From Yoonia sp. F2084L (GTDB lineage Bacteria; Pseudomonadota; Alphaproteobacteria; Rhodobacterales; Rhodobacteraceae): DNA of 64,000 nt. The notes under the pieces were generated by a model that ran no database searches, was not told the origin of the DNA, and saw nothing but the letters and a program-made list of their open reading frames with translations. A program made the translations under genes and the position numbers. The stretch is taken from NCBI RefSeq assembly GCF_023015625.1, contig NZ_JALKAH010000005.1, positions 124,001 to 188,000 on the forward strand, read 5' to 3'. This document shows positions 38,770-48,406 of this stretch, piece after piece (positions within the stretch are counted from its first letter, which is position 1; every line of letters begins with the position of its first letter).

Positions 38770-39207
38770 CTAAGCGATCACGGTGACAGGCACCGATGCG
38801 TTCATAACAAGATTGGCGGTCGAGCTGCCAAAGATCCGCGCGGTCATACCGCCTTCGGTCGAACGCCCCACAACAATCTGATCTGCTTGATGTTCTTTGG
38901 CGATCGCGTCCAGAGCATCCGCAACATGGCCGTGCCGGACGACACCGGTCGCCGTCAGCCCCACGTCTTTGAGTTGCTTGAGCGCCGGCTCCACGACCCG
39001 TTCTTTCGCAACAGTAATTTCTTCCTCGCGCCGTTTGTGACGCTCTGCGTTTTCTTCGGCAGTCTGGAACGAAAAGGGCGACCATTCGATCACATAGACA
39101 ACAAGAAGCTCGCACACACCCATTTGCTTGGCCATGTTTTGTGCATAGTCCAGCGCCTTTGCGCCCGAACTTTGCCCATCAAGGCCGACGACAATTTTAT
39201 GCGCCAT
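38770..39207 (-). CDS. Universal stress protein paired with an AGCS symporter
   Basis: This 145-residue Usp protein starts MAHKIVVGLDGQSSGAKALDYA, with the ATP-binding loop VVGRSTEGGMTARIFGSSTANLV intact (Gly-x-Gly ... Gly-Ser-Ser), so it should bind ATP. The ATG at 39205-39207 is preferred to a GTG three codons earlier. Usp proteins tied to transporters, such as TeaD with the ectoine TRAP importer, tune uptake in response to ATP; a similar role here is inferred from the operon. Confidence 0.9.
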   Translation of the reverse strand: MAHKIVVGLDGQSSGAKALDYAQNMAKQMGVCELLVVYVIEWSPFSFQTAEENAERHKRREEEITVAKERVVEPALKQLKDVGLTATGVVRHGHVADALDAIAKEHQADQIVVGRSTEGGMTARIFGSSTANLVMNASVPVTVIA

Positions 39208-39656
39208 CTGTCCCACTTTCTTTTGGCATATCGTCAGTGCTTATCCATGAAAGAGCTGCGCAGGGTCCCTGTTGACCACGGATGCACAGAATCTCGCCAT
39301 TTTGGCGCAGCCCCTTGGGATCACGATAAGGAAATTCAATAGGGCATTGTGACTTAATTTTTATGATGTGAAGGCTATTCAGCCTGCAATCTACGCCTTA
39401 AACCGGCTAAATGGTTTCATCTTGGGCACGAAGCCGGAAATTTGATCTGTTGATAGATTGCAAAAAGGACAATTTGAGAAGGCACCGTTTGGTCGCCGCC
39501 TTATGGTGTTTGATCAAATATCGCCTGGCGCTGTTCTTGCAAACAAAAAAGTACCGCGGCGCAAATAGCAGTCGATGACTTTAAAGCCAGCATCGCGTTT
39601 TTCGATCCAACTTCAGAATTTTAAGAGAGTTGTTGCCAACATATAAACAACCTGAC
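39208..39656. other. AT-rich gap without recognisable genes
   Basis: About 450 bp upstream of the Usp-AGCS operon hold no credible coding sequence on either strand. The region is clearly more A/T-rich than its neighbours (runs such as taatttttatgatgtg and acaaaaaagtaccg) and ends at the left edge of the tuf 3'-end repeat. It may be degraded material from an earlier insertion; I recognise no transposase or integrase remnant. Confidence 0.4.
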
Positions 39657-39690
39657 GCAAAAGGACCGCCCCAAGTGGATCGGTCTTTGG

Positions 39691-39718
39691 TGTAAGGTGG
39701 ATCATGATCCACCTTACA
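39691..39718. repeat. 28-bp perfect palindrome, copy 1
   Basis: A perfect palindrome centred on ATCATGAT, with TGTAAGGTGG on each outer side. Its 26-bp core also occurs at 41221-41246 and 49192-49217. Read from either end it has a GTAA foot and an 18-nt hairpin, similar in layout to the GTAG-footed pairs at 848 and 12498. Confidence 0.85.
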
Positions 39719-39735
39719 CGCTTGGTAGGTTATGC

Positions 39736-39834
39736 TTACTAGACGATCTTCGATACAACACCCGCACCAACGGTGCGGCCGCCTTCTCGGATCGCGAAGC
39801 GCAAGCCGCCTTCCATCGCGATGGGGGCGATCAG
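39736..39834 (-). pseudogene. tuf: Remnant of the 3' end of a tuf gene
   Basis: On the minus strand 31 codons read [31 protein letters not shown], equal to the end of EF-Tu copy B except Gly for Asp. The final GAG codon has become TAG, followed by the original TAA position. Of the 12 base differences from the intact gene, ten are synonymous. The fragment therefore diverged while still part of a working gene and was truncated later. Upstream tuf sequence is absent; the diguanylate cyclase cassette begins there. Confidence 0.9.
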
Positions 39835-39980
39835 GGCGCACACGGCACATCCGTGTTTGATTGGGCTGCCACAGGAATGTTCGCCGGGACAGGCAAACCC
39901 TTTTTGCCCCACACCCAGCAATTGTTCACGGACTATTCAGGATTGGCCGATACCAACGCGTCGGCAAGTGGAGCGTCAGT

Positions 39981-40745
39981 GTGCAGATCAAATCCCCCCG
40001 GCATGTGGTTATCTTCTCGATCGCCATCTCGCTTTTTGCCGCGGCGGCCAGTGTTCTTTATGATTGGACGATGATCCCCCAAGCCGCTTTCGAGCGTAAT
40101 CTGGGCTGGCGGATGCTGTTTTCGGCTAGTCTTGGCTTTGGGGTCGCGGAGATCACCGGGCACAGAATGTTGCGCGAAAACAAACTCAAGCAGTCTCTGG
40201 AATATGCGTTGTCGCACGACACCCTCACCGGCACCTATTCGCGTCGGGCGATTTTTGAGCGGCTCCAGAATAGCCGTCGGGCGACGGGGTTCTTGGTGCT
40301 TGCAGACATAGATCACTTCAAATCCATCAACGATCGGTTTGGTCACGCTGCAGGTGATCTGATGTTGCAACATTTCGGGGCAACCGCACGGCATTATCTG
40401 CAAATGACGCTGGGTGAAGAACGGGCGGCGATCGGACGGATCGGCGGAGAGGAATTCCTGATCCACATTGATATGCCGGCGAAGGCGGATCTGAACATCT
40501 GGATCGATGGGCTGCGCGCCGTATTGCGGCGCGCGCCAGCTTTACAGGGCGACGCACCCTACCCGCTCACCGCGAGCTATGGTGTGACAAAGCTTGACGG
40601 ATGCGGGGTTGATCAAGCGATGTTGGATGCCGATGAAGCGCTGTATGCAGCAAAGGCCGCCGGGCGGGATTGCGCCGTCATGACCGCTGAGATTGCGGCC
40701 TTCGAAGGACGCGCCAAGGATGTCGCGCATGCTTGGCAGGCCTGA
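39981..40745 (+). CDS. Membrane-anchored diguanylate cyclase (GGDEF)
   Basis: This 254-residue protein has two N-terminal membrane helices (VVIFSIAISLFAAAASVLYDW and WRMLFSASLGFGVAEITG) and a GGDEF domain. The domain begins LSHDTLTGTYSRRAIFE, with DIDHFKSINDRFGH and an active-site RIGGEEFL, so it should be active. The GTG at 39981 is preferred because GGAG lies seven bases upstream; the longer frame back to 39861 shows no family residues. It lies in the cassette flanked by tuf 3'-end repeats and overlaps the DUF2147 gene by 17 bp. Confidence 0.85.
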   Translation: MQIKSPRHVVIFSIAISLFAAAASVLYDWTMIPQAAFERNLGWRMLFSASLGFGVAEITGHRMLRENKLKQSLEYALSHDTLTGTYSRRAIFERLQNSRRATGFLVLADIDHFKSINDRFGHAAGDLMLQHFGATARHYLQMTLGEERAAIGRIGGEEFLIHIDMPAKADLNIWIDGLRAVLRRAPALQGDAPYPLTASYGVTKLDGCGVDQAMLDADEALYAAKAAGRDCAVMTAEIAAFEGRAKDVAHAWQA

Positions 40746-41136
40746 GTTGCTGTCACGTCTGGTCATCGGGCTGATGGCCTGCTGTCTGTCGGGTGGCGCC
40801 GCTTGGTCGGACCCCTCTCTTATCGGGTTCTGGATCACGGAACCGCGTGACGGCGTGTCAGGCCTGATCCGGGTCGAGAGTTGTCAGGACGCATTTTGTG
40901 GAAACGTCGTCCACGGCATTGACGCAAACGGTACGCGGGTCGATACGCTGGCAGGTAACCCCGTGATCCGGGAGATGCGGCAGGTTGGACAGGGGCGTTT
41001 CGAAGGAGAGGTGATCGATCCACGCAGTGGCACCGTCTATTTGGGACGACTGACCGTCGCGGGTCAAAGTCTTGCTCTGCAAGGTTGTATCTTGGGCGGC
41101 CTTCTCTGTGCCACCTCGCAATGGCAACGACCCTGA
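40729..41136 (+). CDS. DUF2147-family secreted protein
   Basis: This 135-residue protein has signal sequence LLSRLVIGLMACCLSGGAAWS, followed by the DUF2147 opening PSLIGFWITEPRDGVSGLIRVESCQDAFCGNVV and the later GxVYLGRLTV strand. The family is small, beta-rich and periplasmic, without a settled function. The ATG at 40729 has AAGGA eight bases upstream; it lies inside the end of the diguanylate cyclase gene, indicating coupled translation. It may be an output or partner of that cyclase, but this is only contextual. Confidence 0.8.
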   Translation: MLGRPELLSRLVIGLMACCLSGGAAWSDPSLIGFWITEPRDGVSGLIRVESCQDAFCGNVVHGIDANGTRVDTLAGNPVIREMRQVGQGRFEGEVIDPRSGTVYLGRLTVAGQSLALQGCILGGLLCATSQWQRP

Positions 41137-41186
41137 GCAAAGGCAAATAGACCAAACTCTGCAACAGACCTGCCCGGGATCAAAGC

Positions 41187-41217
41187 AAAAGGCCGCCTCG
41201 TTTCCGAAGCGGCCTTT
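41187..41217 (-). terminator. Intrinsic terminator of tuf copy B
   Basis: A nine-base stem AAAGGCCGC/GCGGCCTTT with a twelve-base loop lies 48 bp beyond the tuf stop codon, after the palindrome at 41220-41247. A degenerate copy lies at 39657-39690. Confidence 0.75.
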
Positions 41218-41219
41218 GG

Positions 41220-41247
41220 TGTAAGGTGGATCATGATCCACCTTACA
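41220..41247. repeat. 28-bp perfect palindrome, copy 2
   Basis: This is identical over 28 bp to the palindrome at 39691-39718 and lies 17 bp after the stop codon of tuf copy B. As RNA it would form a long hairpin at the 3' end of the tuf message, upstream of the terminator. Confidence 0.85.
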
Positions 41248-41264
41248 TGTTTGGTCGGTCGTGC

Positions 41265-42440
<1,176 letters not shown>

Positions 42441-42496
42441 TTTGCAGGGCCCTTAATTTTGTGGGGCCATGTACGGCCCGGTCCAACATCGCGGGC

Positions 42497-42525
42497 GATG
42501 TATTGGGAAACGCGGTGGAAATCAA
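42497..42525 (-). promoter_or_regulatory. Promoter of tuf copy B
   Basis: TTGATT (42520-42525) and TACATC (42497-42502) are separated by 17 bp on the minus strand, giving a start near 42490 and a 50-nt leader. The position and boxes suit a strong alphaproteobacterial housekeeping promoter. Confidence 0.6.
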
Positions 42526-42641
42526 GCCTTGGGTTGGCACAACAGGGCTGTCGGGTCACTTTTTACAAGCGCGGGGGCGCGGAACTTCATGCGAGCGGCA
42601 GGATATGCTATGTCGCAAGGACAGTTTGAAAGGACATAATC

Positions 42642-43013
42642 ATGAAACTGGGCGCATTTTCACTCAGCTTGAACGTCAAGGACATTGCCATTTCCAAAGC
42701 GTTTTACGCCAAGCTAGGCTTTGAAGCCTTTGGTGGGGACGAGGCGCAGGGATGGTTGATCCTGCGCAATGGCGACACCGTAATTGGGCTCTTTGCAGGG
42801 ATGCTTGAGGCCAACACGCTGACATTCAACCCCGGCTGGGATCAGAACATCCAAGAGCTTGATGACTTCGATGATGTGCGCGACATCCAGAAGCGGTTGA
42901 AGGCGGACGGTGTCGATTTTGCAAGCGAGGCCGATGAAAGCACAACGGGACCGGCGAGCTTTATCATCAAGGACCCGGATGGGAACCCGATATTGGTGGA
43001 TCAGCATCGGTGA
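42642..43013 (+). CDS. VOC (glyoxalase/bleomycin-resistance fold) protein
   Basis: This 123-residue protein of the vicinal-oxygen-chelate superfamily begins FSLSLNVKDIAISKAFYAKLGFEAFGG and ends FIIKDPDGNPILVDQHR, the two standard paired motifs. AAAGGA precedes the ATG at 42642. Metal ligands and substrate cannot be fixed by eye. It lies divergent from tuf copy B and convergent with the PhoX gene. Confidence 0.9.
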   Translation: MKLGAFSLSLNVKDIAISKAFYAKLGFEAFGGDEAQGWLILRNGDTVIGLFAGMLEANTLTFNPGWDQNIQELDDFDDVRDIQKRLKADGVDFASEADESTTGPASFIIKDPDGNPILVDQHR

Positions 43014-43073
43014 CGCCAGCAGCCATCTACCCAATGACGCAGGGGCGCGCCTTGTGGCACGCCCCCAACGCAA

Positions 43074-44954
43074 TCAACCAACCATCGCGCCATCGACCCG
43101 CTTCACGGCCACGATAGACGATCGTGGCAGCATCCCTTCCCCATCCGGGAAAGGTGCTGCGGGGTGTTGGATACCCACAAACATCGTGCGCTTGTCGGCT
43201 GACCATGTCAGCCCCGTGACCTCGCATCCGTAAGGACCGGTCATGAAGCGTTCGATTTGCCCAGTGATCGGATCACCGGCCAGCATCTGATTGTTGCCCA
43301 TACCCGCGAAATCACCCTCATTGTCATAGTCACCATCGGTCTGGATCCAGACCAGACCCGTGCTGTCGAACATCATCCCATCGGGTGAATTAAAAAGGTT
43401 CCCTTCGTTAATGTTGGACGACCCGCCATAAACGTCGTCATGTACGGTTGGGTTCCCAGCCATCACATAAAGGTCCCACGTAAAGCTGTCGTCGGCATGA
43501 TTATCGTTGCTGGGATACCAGCGCACGATCTGGCCATAGTGGTTTTCCGCGCGGGGGTTTGGCCCATTCACCGGCGTTTCATCGCCGCCTGCATTTGGCT
43601 GAACGCCTCGGTTGCGGTTGTTGGTCAGACAGCAGTAACCCTCTACCGCGACGGTATTCACGGCCACCCATTCAGGACGGTCCATGGTTGTCGCCCCCAC
43701 TTTGGATGCAGCCATGCGCGTATAGATCGCGATCTCGGCCTCATCCATGCCGGTCGCCTCAGGCGTAAGTGCAACCCAAGTGCCAGTCAGATCGTTGTTG
43801 AACTTGGCCACGTAAAGCTGACCGTCATCCAACAATTCCGATGTTGGTCCACCGGGTGTGTAGATGCCGTTTGAGACGTATTTATACAGGAATTCGCCCC
43901 GTTCATCATCGCCCATATAGACAACAACGCGGCCATCGGGGGCGATTACCGCTGCTGCGTTTTCGTGTTTGAAACGGCCCATGGCGGTGTGCTTGATCGG
44001 GGTTGATGTCGGATCTGTCGGGTCGATCTCGACGATATAACCAAAGCGGTGCGGCTCATTGGGGTTTTGGCTGACGTCAAAGCGGGCGTCGAACCTTTCG
44101 TAGTCATAGCGACCTTCAAGGCCGATGCCGTAGCGGATGTAATCCTCAGGCTGTTCAAACGCGGGATCGGTGGACCCGAAATAGCCATTAAAGTTCTCTT
44201 CGCAGGTCAGATAGGTGCCCCAAGGTGTCTTTCCTGCACCGCAGTTGTTCATCGTGCCCAGTACCGTCGTGCCCGCAGGATCGTCAGGTGTCTGCATCAG
44301 AGGATGGCCCGCAGCAGGGCCTGCAATCGTCATCGGCGTGTTCGGGGTGATGCGGCGGTTCAGGTCGCTATCGACAACAATGTCCCATCCGTCAGGGCCC
44401 TCGGCCACCTCCATCACGGTGACGCCTTGCATGTTCTGCAACGTCAGCACGTCATCCGCGCTGAGGACTTCGCCGTCCTGATGTGGCAGGTTTTCACGCG
44501 GATTGACGTATTCGTGGTTTATGGCAATCACCTGACGGCCATCGACAACGAAGGCTTCCATACCGTCGGTGTTTTCACCAAACACCCGGTCAGAGCTTGC
44601 GACGCTGACGCCCGTTTCATTGCTCAGAGGCTCTGCATCTGAAAAGAGCGCCTGACCCCATTTCGCCACCGGATGCCATGTATAGCCTTCTGGCACATGG
44701 ATAGTCCCATCGGTCTGGATCGGGATCGGGGTAAAGCCAAAGCGGCTTGCGGTCTGTGCCTCGGCTGATGTGCCAGACAAAAGGCCCGTGCCCATCACCG
44801 CAGCACCAGAGCCATAGGCAAGAACACCGCTTAGAAATCCACGGCGCGAAATGGCGGCTTCGACGACATCATCAAAATCGGTCTGTTCAGGCGCGGGGCG
44901 TTGCAGCTCGTCCCATTCGTCCCATGACAGGTGGTAAGTATCGTTATCTTTCAT
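43074..44954 (-). CDS. phoX: PhoX-family alkaline phosphatase (DUF839), Tat-exported
   Basis: This 626-residue protein has a twin-arginine signal (ISRRGFLSGVLAYGSGAAVMG, about 36-56). Conserved PhoX segments follow in order: AINHEYVNP, GTYLTCEENFNGYFG, MGRFKHENAAAV, VYMGDDERGEFLYKYVS, EGYCCLTNN and FNSPDGMMFD, matching the Ca/Fe-binding layout of PhoX. It should release phosphate from organic esters in the periplasm. AGGAG nine bases upstream selects the ATG at 44952-44954. A possible Pho box lies 64 bp upstream of the start. Confidence 0.88.
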   Translation of the reverse strand: MKDNDTYHLSWDEWDELQRPAPEQTDFDDVVEAAISRRGFLSGVLAYGSGAAVMGTGLLSGTSAEAQTASRFGFTPIPIQTDGTIHVPEGYTWHPVAKWGQALFSDAEPLSNETGVSVASSDRVFGENTDGMEAFVVDGRQVIAINHEYVNPRENLPHQDGEVLSADDVLTLQNMQGVTVMEVAEGPDGWDIVVDSDLNRRITPNTPMTIAGPAAGHPLMQTPDDPAGTTVLGTMNNCGAGKTPWGTYLTCEENFNGYFGSTDPAFEQPEDYIRYGIGLEGRYDYERFDARFDVSQNPNEPHRFGYIVEIDPTDPTSTPIKHTAMGRFKHENAAAVIAPDGRVVVYMGDDERGEFLYKYVSNGIYTPGGPTSELLDDGQLYVAKFNNDLTGTWVALTPEATGMDEAEIAIYTRMAASKVGATTMDRPEWVAVNTVAVEGYCCLTNNRNRGVQPNAGGDETPVNGPNPRAENHYGQIVRWYPSNDNHADDSFTWDLYVMAGNPTVHDDVYGGSSNINEGNLFNSPDGMMFDSTGLVWIQTDGDYDNEGDFAGMGNNQMLAGDPITGQIERFMTGPYGCEVTGLTWSADKRTMFVGIQHPAAPFPDGEGMLPRSSIVAVKRVDGAMVG

Positions 44955-45017
44955 CACACTTGCTCCTAGCTGGTGTTGGCAACAGCGCGGACGCTAAGGG
45001 ACATTCTTTGCACCCAT

Positions 45018-45035
45018 GTGAAGCTTGTGTGACAG
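45018..45035 (-). promoter_or_regulatory. Candidate Pho box upstream of phoX
   Basis: On the minus strand CTGTCAC, four bases, then GCTTCAC form two 7-bp half-sites with 11-bp periodicity, as in PhoB sites (consensus CTGTCAT repeated). The first half-site matches 6 of 7 and the second is weaker. It lies 64-81 bp upstream of the phoX start, a plausible activator position. Confidence 0.45.
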
Positions 45036-45057
45036 CGATGTAAAACCGCAAGCAGCG

Positions 45058-47400
45058 CTATGAGAAGCGATTGTTCTTGGGAAAGCCGTAAGGTGGACGC
45101 TTGCCAACCCCGGCGCGCGCACCCTTCCATTCCGTCATGTCAGGCTCTACCCGAGTCTTACCGCCGCCCATGGGCCACGACAGGCCTTCGTCCCACGCGA
45201 AGGTGGTGATGTCAGACAGTCCACCATCCAGTTCCAACATGCCCTGACGACCCGAGGCTTTCTTGTATTTCTGGATGCGCACACCCTTGCCGCGGTTCAT
45301 TTCGGGCAGTTCGCTGACTTCAAAGACCAGGAATTTCGCGTTCTCAGACACGACCGCCACATGGTCACCCGCAACGCGGTGACAGACTTTGGCGATGGTG
45401 TCTTTGACGTTCAGGACCTGTTTGCCGCTGCGGGTTTGCGCCACGACTTCTTCTTCTGGTACGATAAAACCGTTGCCTTCAGCCGAGGCGACCAACAGCT
45501 TTTCACCGGGCTTGTGGATCAGGAAATCCACGATCTCGACGTCATTGGGCAGCTCAATCATCAGGCGCAAAGGCTCGCCCATGCCGCGCCCACCGGGCAG
45601 GTTGGTGGCACCAACGGTGTAGAAGCGGCCATTGGCGCCGAAGACCAACAGCTTATCGGTGGTTTCCGCATGGAAGATGAAACGCGGGCCGTCACCGTCC
45701 TTGAATTTCAACTCGCGGGTCAGATCAATATGACCGGTCATCGCGCGGACCCAGCCCATTTGCGAACAGACCACAGTGATCGGCTCACGCTCAATCATCG
45801 CCTCAAGCGGCACTTCGACAACCTCAGCCGCTTCGGCAAATTGCGTCCGACGTGCGCCACCTTCGCTGTCACGGCCAAAAACCTTGCGGGTCTCGCGCAA
45901 CTGCTCAGCGATCTTGGCCCATTGCAGGTCATCGCTTTCCAGCAAATCCTCGATGCCTGCGCGTTCTTCCATCAAAGCATCGCGCTCGGCAATCAGTTCT
46001 AGCTCTTCTAACCGGCGCAAGCTGCGCAGGCGCATATTGAGGATCGCCTCGGCCTGAATTTCAGACAGCGAAACCTCTGGGTCAGCGCCCGGTACGATCG
46101 GCGAGCGATAGTCGACCTCGGATGTGGCGCGAACGTGATCATGCGCCCAGTCTTCGACCATAAGAGCCTGTTTAGGTTCATCGTCATAGCGGATGATATC
46201 AATCACACGATCCAGATGCAGGAAGGCAATGATGAAGCCTTCGAGCACTTCCAAACGGTGGTCGATCTTTTCAAGGCGGTATTTGCTGCGACGCACCAGA
46301 ACATTGCGGCGGTGTTCAAGAAAGGCGCGCAGCACTTCCTTGAGCGAACAAACCTTGGGCGTCAGCCCGTCAATCAGCACGTTCATATTGAGGCTAAACC
46401 GTGTTTCCAGATCGGAGTTGCGGAACAACATGCCCATCATCACCTCGGGATCGACAGTTTTGGCGCGCGGTTCCAGCACAACGCGGATATCTTCGGCACT
46501 TTCGTCGCGGACATCGGCCAGTAACGGGACTTTCTTAAGCTGGATGACCTCGGCCAACTTCTCGATCAGTTTGGACTTCTGGACCTGATAAGGGATCTCG
46601 GTCACAACAATCTGCCATGTCCCACGCCCCAGATCCTCGACTTCCCACTTTGCACGCAGACGGAAAGACCCGCGCCCGGTGCGATAGGCCTCAGCGATAT
46701 TTTCGGCAGGTTCGACAATGGTGCCACCGGTCGGAAAATCAGGACCGGGAATGTAGTTCAGCAACGTATCATCACGGGCATCCGGTGTCTTGATCAGATG
46801 CAGGCAGGCGTCGATCAACTCGTGCAGGTTATGCGGCGGGATATTCGTCGCCATCCCCACAGCGATCCCGCTGGACCCATTGGCCAGAAGGTTCGGGAAT
46901 GTGGCCGGCAAGACTGCCGGCTCGGTCAGCCGCCCGTCATAGTTATCGCGGAAATCAACGCTGTCTTCAGAGAGGCCTTCCAGCAAAGCCTCGGCGGCGG
47001 CGGTCATGCGCGCCTCGGTATACCGGGACGCGGCAGGATTATCGCCGTCGATGTTACCAAAGTTGCCCTGACCATCGACCAGCGGGTAGCGAACGTTAAA
47101 ATCCTGCGCCAAACGCGCCATCGCGTCGTAAATCGCGGCGTCACCATGCGGGTGGAAGTCGCCCATCGTGTCGCCACTGATCTTGGCAGACTTCAAAAAA
47201 CCGCCTGTGGGCGAGAGGCGCAGCCGCGACATCGCATAAAGGATGCGACGGTGCACAGGCTTGAGCCCGTCACGCGCATCCGGCAACGCCCGGTGCATAA
47301 TGGTTGAGAGCGCATAGGTCAGATAGCGATCGCCAATGGCGCGCCGCAGCGTTTCGGTTACATCGTTCGGGCCGAGACCAGTATCGTTGTCATCACTCAT
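45058..47400 (-). CDS. parC: DNA topoisomerase IV subunit A
   Basis: This 780-residue subunit has catalytic Tyr in AASRYTEARMT, the GyrA-like N-terminal domain (RRAIGDRYLTYALSTIMHRALPDARDGLKPVHRRILYAM) and a C-terminal beta-pinwheel (FKDGDGPRFIFHAETTDKLL). The length and the absence of a GyrA-box identify it as ParC rather than GyrA. The quinolone region reads HPHGDAAIYDAMARL, with Ala and Asp where E. coli has Ser80 and Glu84. The start MSDDNDTGLG at 47398-47400 is favoured over an in-frame extension to 47523. Divergent from the SDR gene. Confidence 0.95.
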   Translation of the reverse strand: MSDDNDTGLGPNDVTETLRRAIGDRYLTYALSTIMHRALPDARDGLKPVHRRILYAMSRLRLSPTGGFLKSAKISGDTMGDFHPHGDAAIYDAMARLAQDFNVRYPLVDGQGNFGNIDGDNPAASRYTEARMTAAAEALLEGLSEDSVDFRDNYDGRLTEPAVLPATFPNLLANGSSGIAVGMATNIPPHNLHELIDACLHLIKTPDARDDTLLNYIPGPDFPTGGTIVEPAENIAEAYRTGRGSFRLRAKWEVEDLGRGTWQIVVTEIPYQVQKSKLIEKLAEVIQLKKVPLLADVRDESAEDIRVVLEPRAKTVDPEVMMGMLFRNSDLETRFSLNMNVLIDGLTPKVCSLKEVLRAFLEHRRNVLVRRSKYRLEKIDHRLEVLEGFIIAFLHLDRVIDIIRYDDEPKQALMVEDWAHDHVRATSEVDYRSPIVPGADPEVSLSEIQAEAILNMRLRSLRRLEELELIAERDALMEERAGIEDLLESDDLQWAKIAEQLRETRKVFGRDSEGGARRTQFAEAAEVVEVPLEAMIEREPITVVCSQMGWVRAMTGHIDLTRELKFKDGDGPRFIFHAETTDKLLVFGANGRFYTVGATNLPGGRGMGEPLRLMIELPNDVEIVDFLIHKPGEKLLVASAEGNGFIVPEEEVVAQTRSGKQVLNVKDTIAKVCHRVAGDHVAVVSENAKFLVFEVSELPEMNRGKGVRIQKYKKASGRQGMLELDGGLSDITTFAWDEGLSWPMGGGKTRVEPDMTEWKGARAGVGKRPPYGFPKNNRFS

Positions 47401-47516
47401 GGTGACGTGTGTAGCGATGCAAGAATCCAGCGTAAAGCAGCTATCTTTTGGCGGGCATCCGCCCTTTTGGCGCAACATCGCTTGCCACAACACTGGCAAG
47501 AGGCCAAAGAGTTGCA

Positions 47517-48344
47517 ATGACACAGAAATCCATACTGATCACCGGGTGTTCCTCCGGCATCGGCCTTGACGCGGCACGCGGGTTGCGCGCGGCAGGCTGG
47601 CGCGTCTTTGCAAGCTGCCGCAAGGCGGAAGACTGCGACCAGCTGCGCAGCGAAGGGTTTGAAAGCCCGCGTATCGACTATACCGACGCCGACAGCATCG
47701 TGAATGGGCTGGCTGAGACACTTGAGGCAACCGGCGGGACACTGGACGCGCTTTACAACAACGGGGCCTACGCGCTGCCCGGCGCGGTCGAGGATCTGCC
47801 GGTCGACGCATTGCGCGCCATCTTTGAGACCAACGTCTTTGGCGGGCACGCACTGACACGGTTGGTGATCCCGGTGATGCGTGCGCAAGGACATGGACGG
47901 ATTATCAATTGCTCGTCTGTGTTGGGATTCGTACCGATGCGCTGGCGCGGGGCCTACGTGGCGTCCAAACATGCGCTTGAGGGCCTGACAGATGTTTTAC
48001 GGATCGAAATGAGCGATACACCAATTAAGGTAATCCTGATCGAACCGGGGCCAATCACCGCAAAAATTCGCCAGAATGCGATCCCGCATTTTGAGAAATG
48101 GATTGACTGGCAGTCGTCAGCACGCGCAGCACAGTATGACGAGCTTAGGTCGCGCCTGTATGAAGATGCGGGGCCTGACCGATTTGAACTACCGCCCTCT
48201 GCCGTCACAAAGAAGATATTGCATGCACTGACAGCGCAGCGCCCGAGGCCACGATACTATGTGACGACACCGACTTATTTGATGGGATTTCTACGGCGGC
48301 TTCTCCCAACTCGACTTCTTGATGCGTTGATTTTGCGCGCCTGA
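47517..48344 (+). CDS. Short-chain dehydrogenase/reductase
   Basis: This is a 275-residue classical SDR. It has cofactor loop TGCSSGIGLDAARGL, the NNGAYA motif, catalytic Ser in NCSSVLGF, and YVASKHALEG with the Tyr-x3-Lys pair. The ILITGCSSGIG start and C-terminal hydrophobic tail (YLMGFLRRLLPTRLLDALIL) resemble membrane-associated SDRs acting on lipophilic alcohols. Substrate unknown. It is the first gene of a plus-strand run leading to etfBA. Confidence 0.9.
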   Translation: MTQKSILITGCSSGIGLDAARGLRAAGWRVFASCRKAEDCDQLRSEGFESPRIDYTDADSIVNGLAETLEATGGTLDALYNNGAYALPGAVEDLPVDALRAIFETNVFGGHALTRLVIPVMRAQGHGRIINCSSVLGFVPMRWRGAYVASKHALEGLTDVLRIEMSDTPIKVILIEPGPITAKIRQNAIPHFEKWIDWQSSARAAQYDELRSRLYEDAGPDRFELPPSAVTKKILHALTAQRPRPRYYVTTPTYLMGFLRRLLPTRLLDALILRA

Positions 48345-48406
48345 GGGTTTCCTTCCCCGGTCCGCCTGCTACATCGCAAGCCACACGAACGAAGGACACG
48401 AAAACG

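Larger units (their letters stand above)
39657..39834 (-). repeat. Direct repeat: terminator, palindrome and tuf 3' end (diverged copy)
   Basis: This segment aligns with 41185-41363, downstream of and including the end of the intact tuf gene. It contains, in the same order, a degenerate terminator (AAAGGACCG...CGGTCTTT), the 28-bp palindrome (39691-39718) and 33 tuf codons including the stop. Over the tuf part (99 bp, no gaps) I count 12 differences. Similarity stops abruptly at 39834. Together the two copies flank a 1.35-kb cassette in direct orientation. Confidence 0.85.

Noticed and set aside
38759-39115. In-frame N-terminal extension of the AGCS symporter
   Set aside because: It overlaps the well-supported Usp gene, is rich in Arg/Cys, and the signal peptide at 38758 marks the true start.
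39208-39656. Possible insertion-sequence remnant in the AT-rich gap upstream of the usp gene
   Set aside because: No transposase-like peptide, terminal inverted repeats or target duplication could be seen by eye.
39861-39980. Upstream extension of the diguanylate cyclase beginning next to the tuf remnant
   Set aside because: No family residues are found there, whereas the GTG at 39981 has a good ribosome-binding site and leads directly into the membrane helices.
46900-47400. ParC quinolone region with Ala and Asp at the Ser80/Glu84 positions as acquired resistance
   Set aside because: Such residues are probably the natural state in alphaproteobacteria, so no acquired resistance can be inferred.
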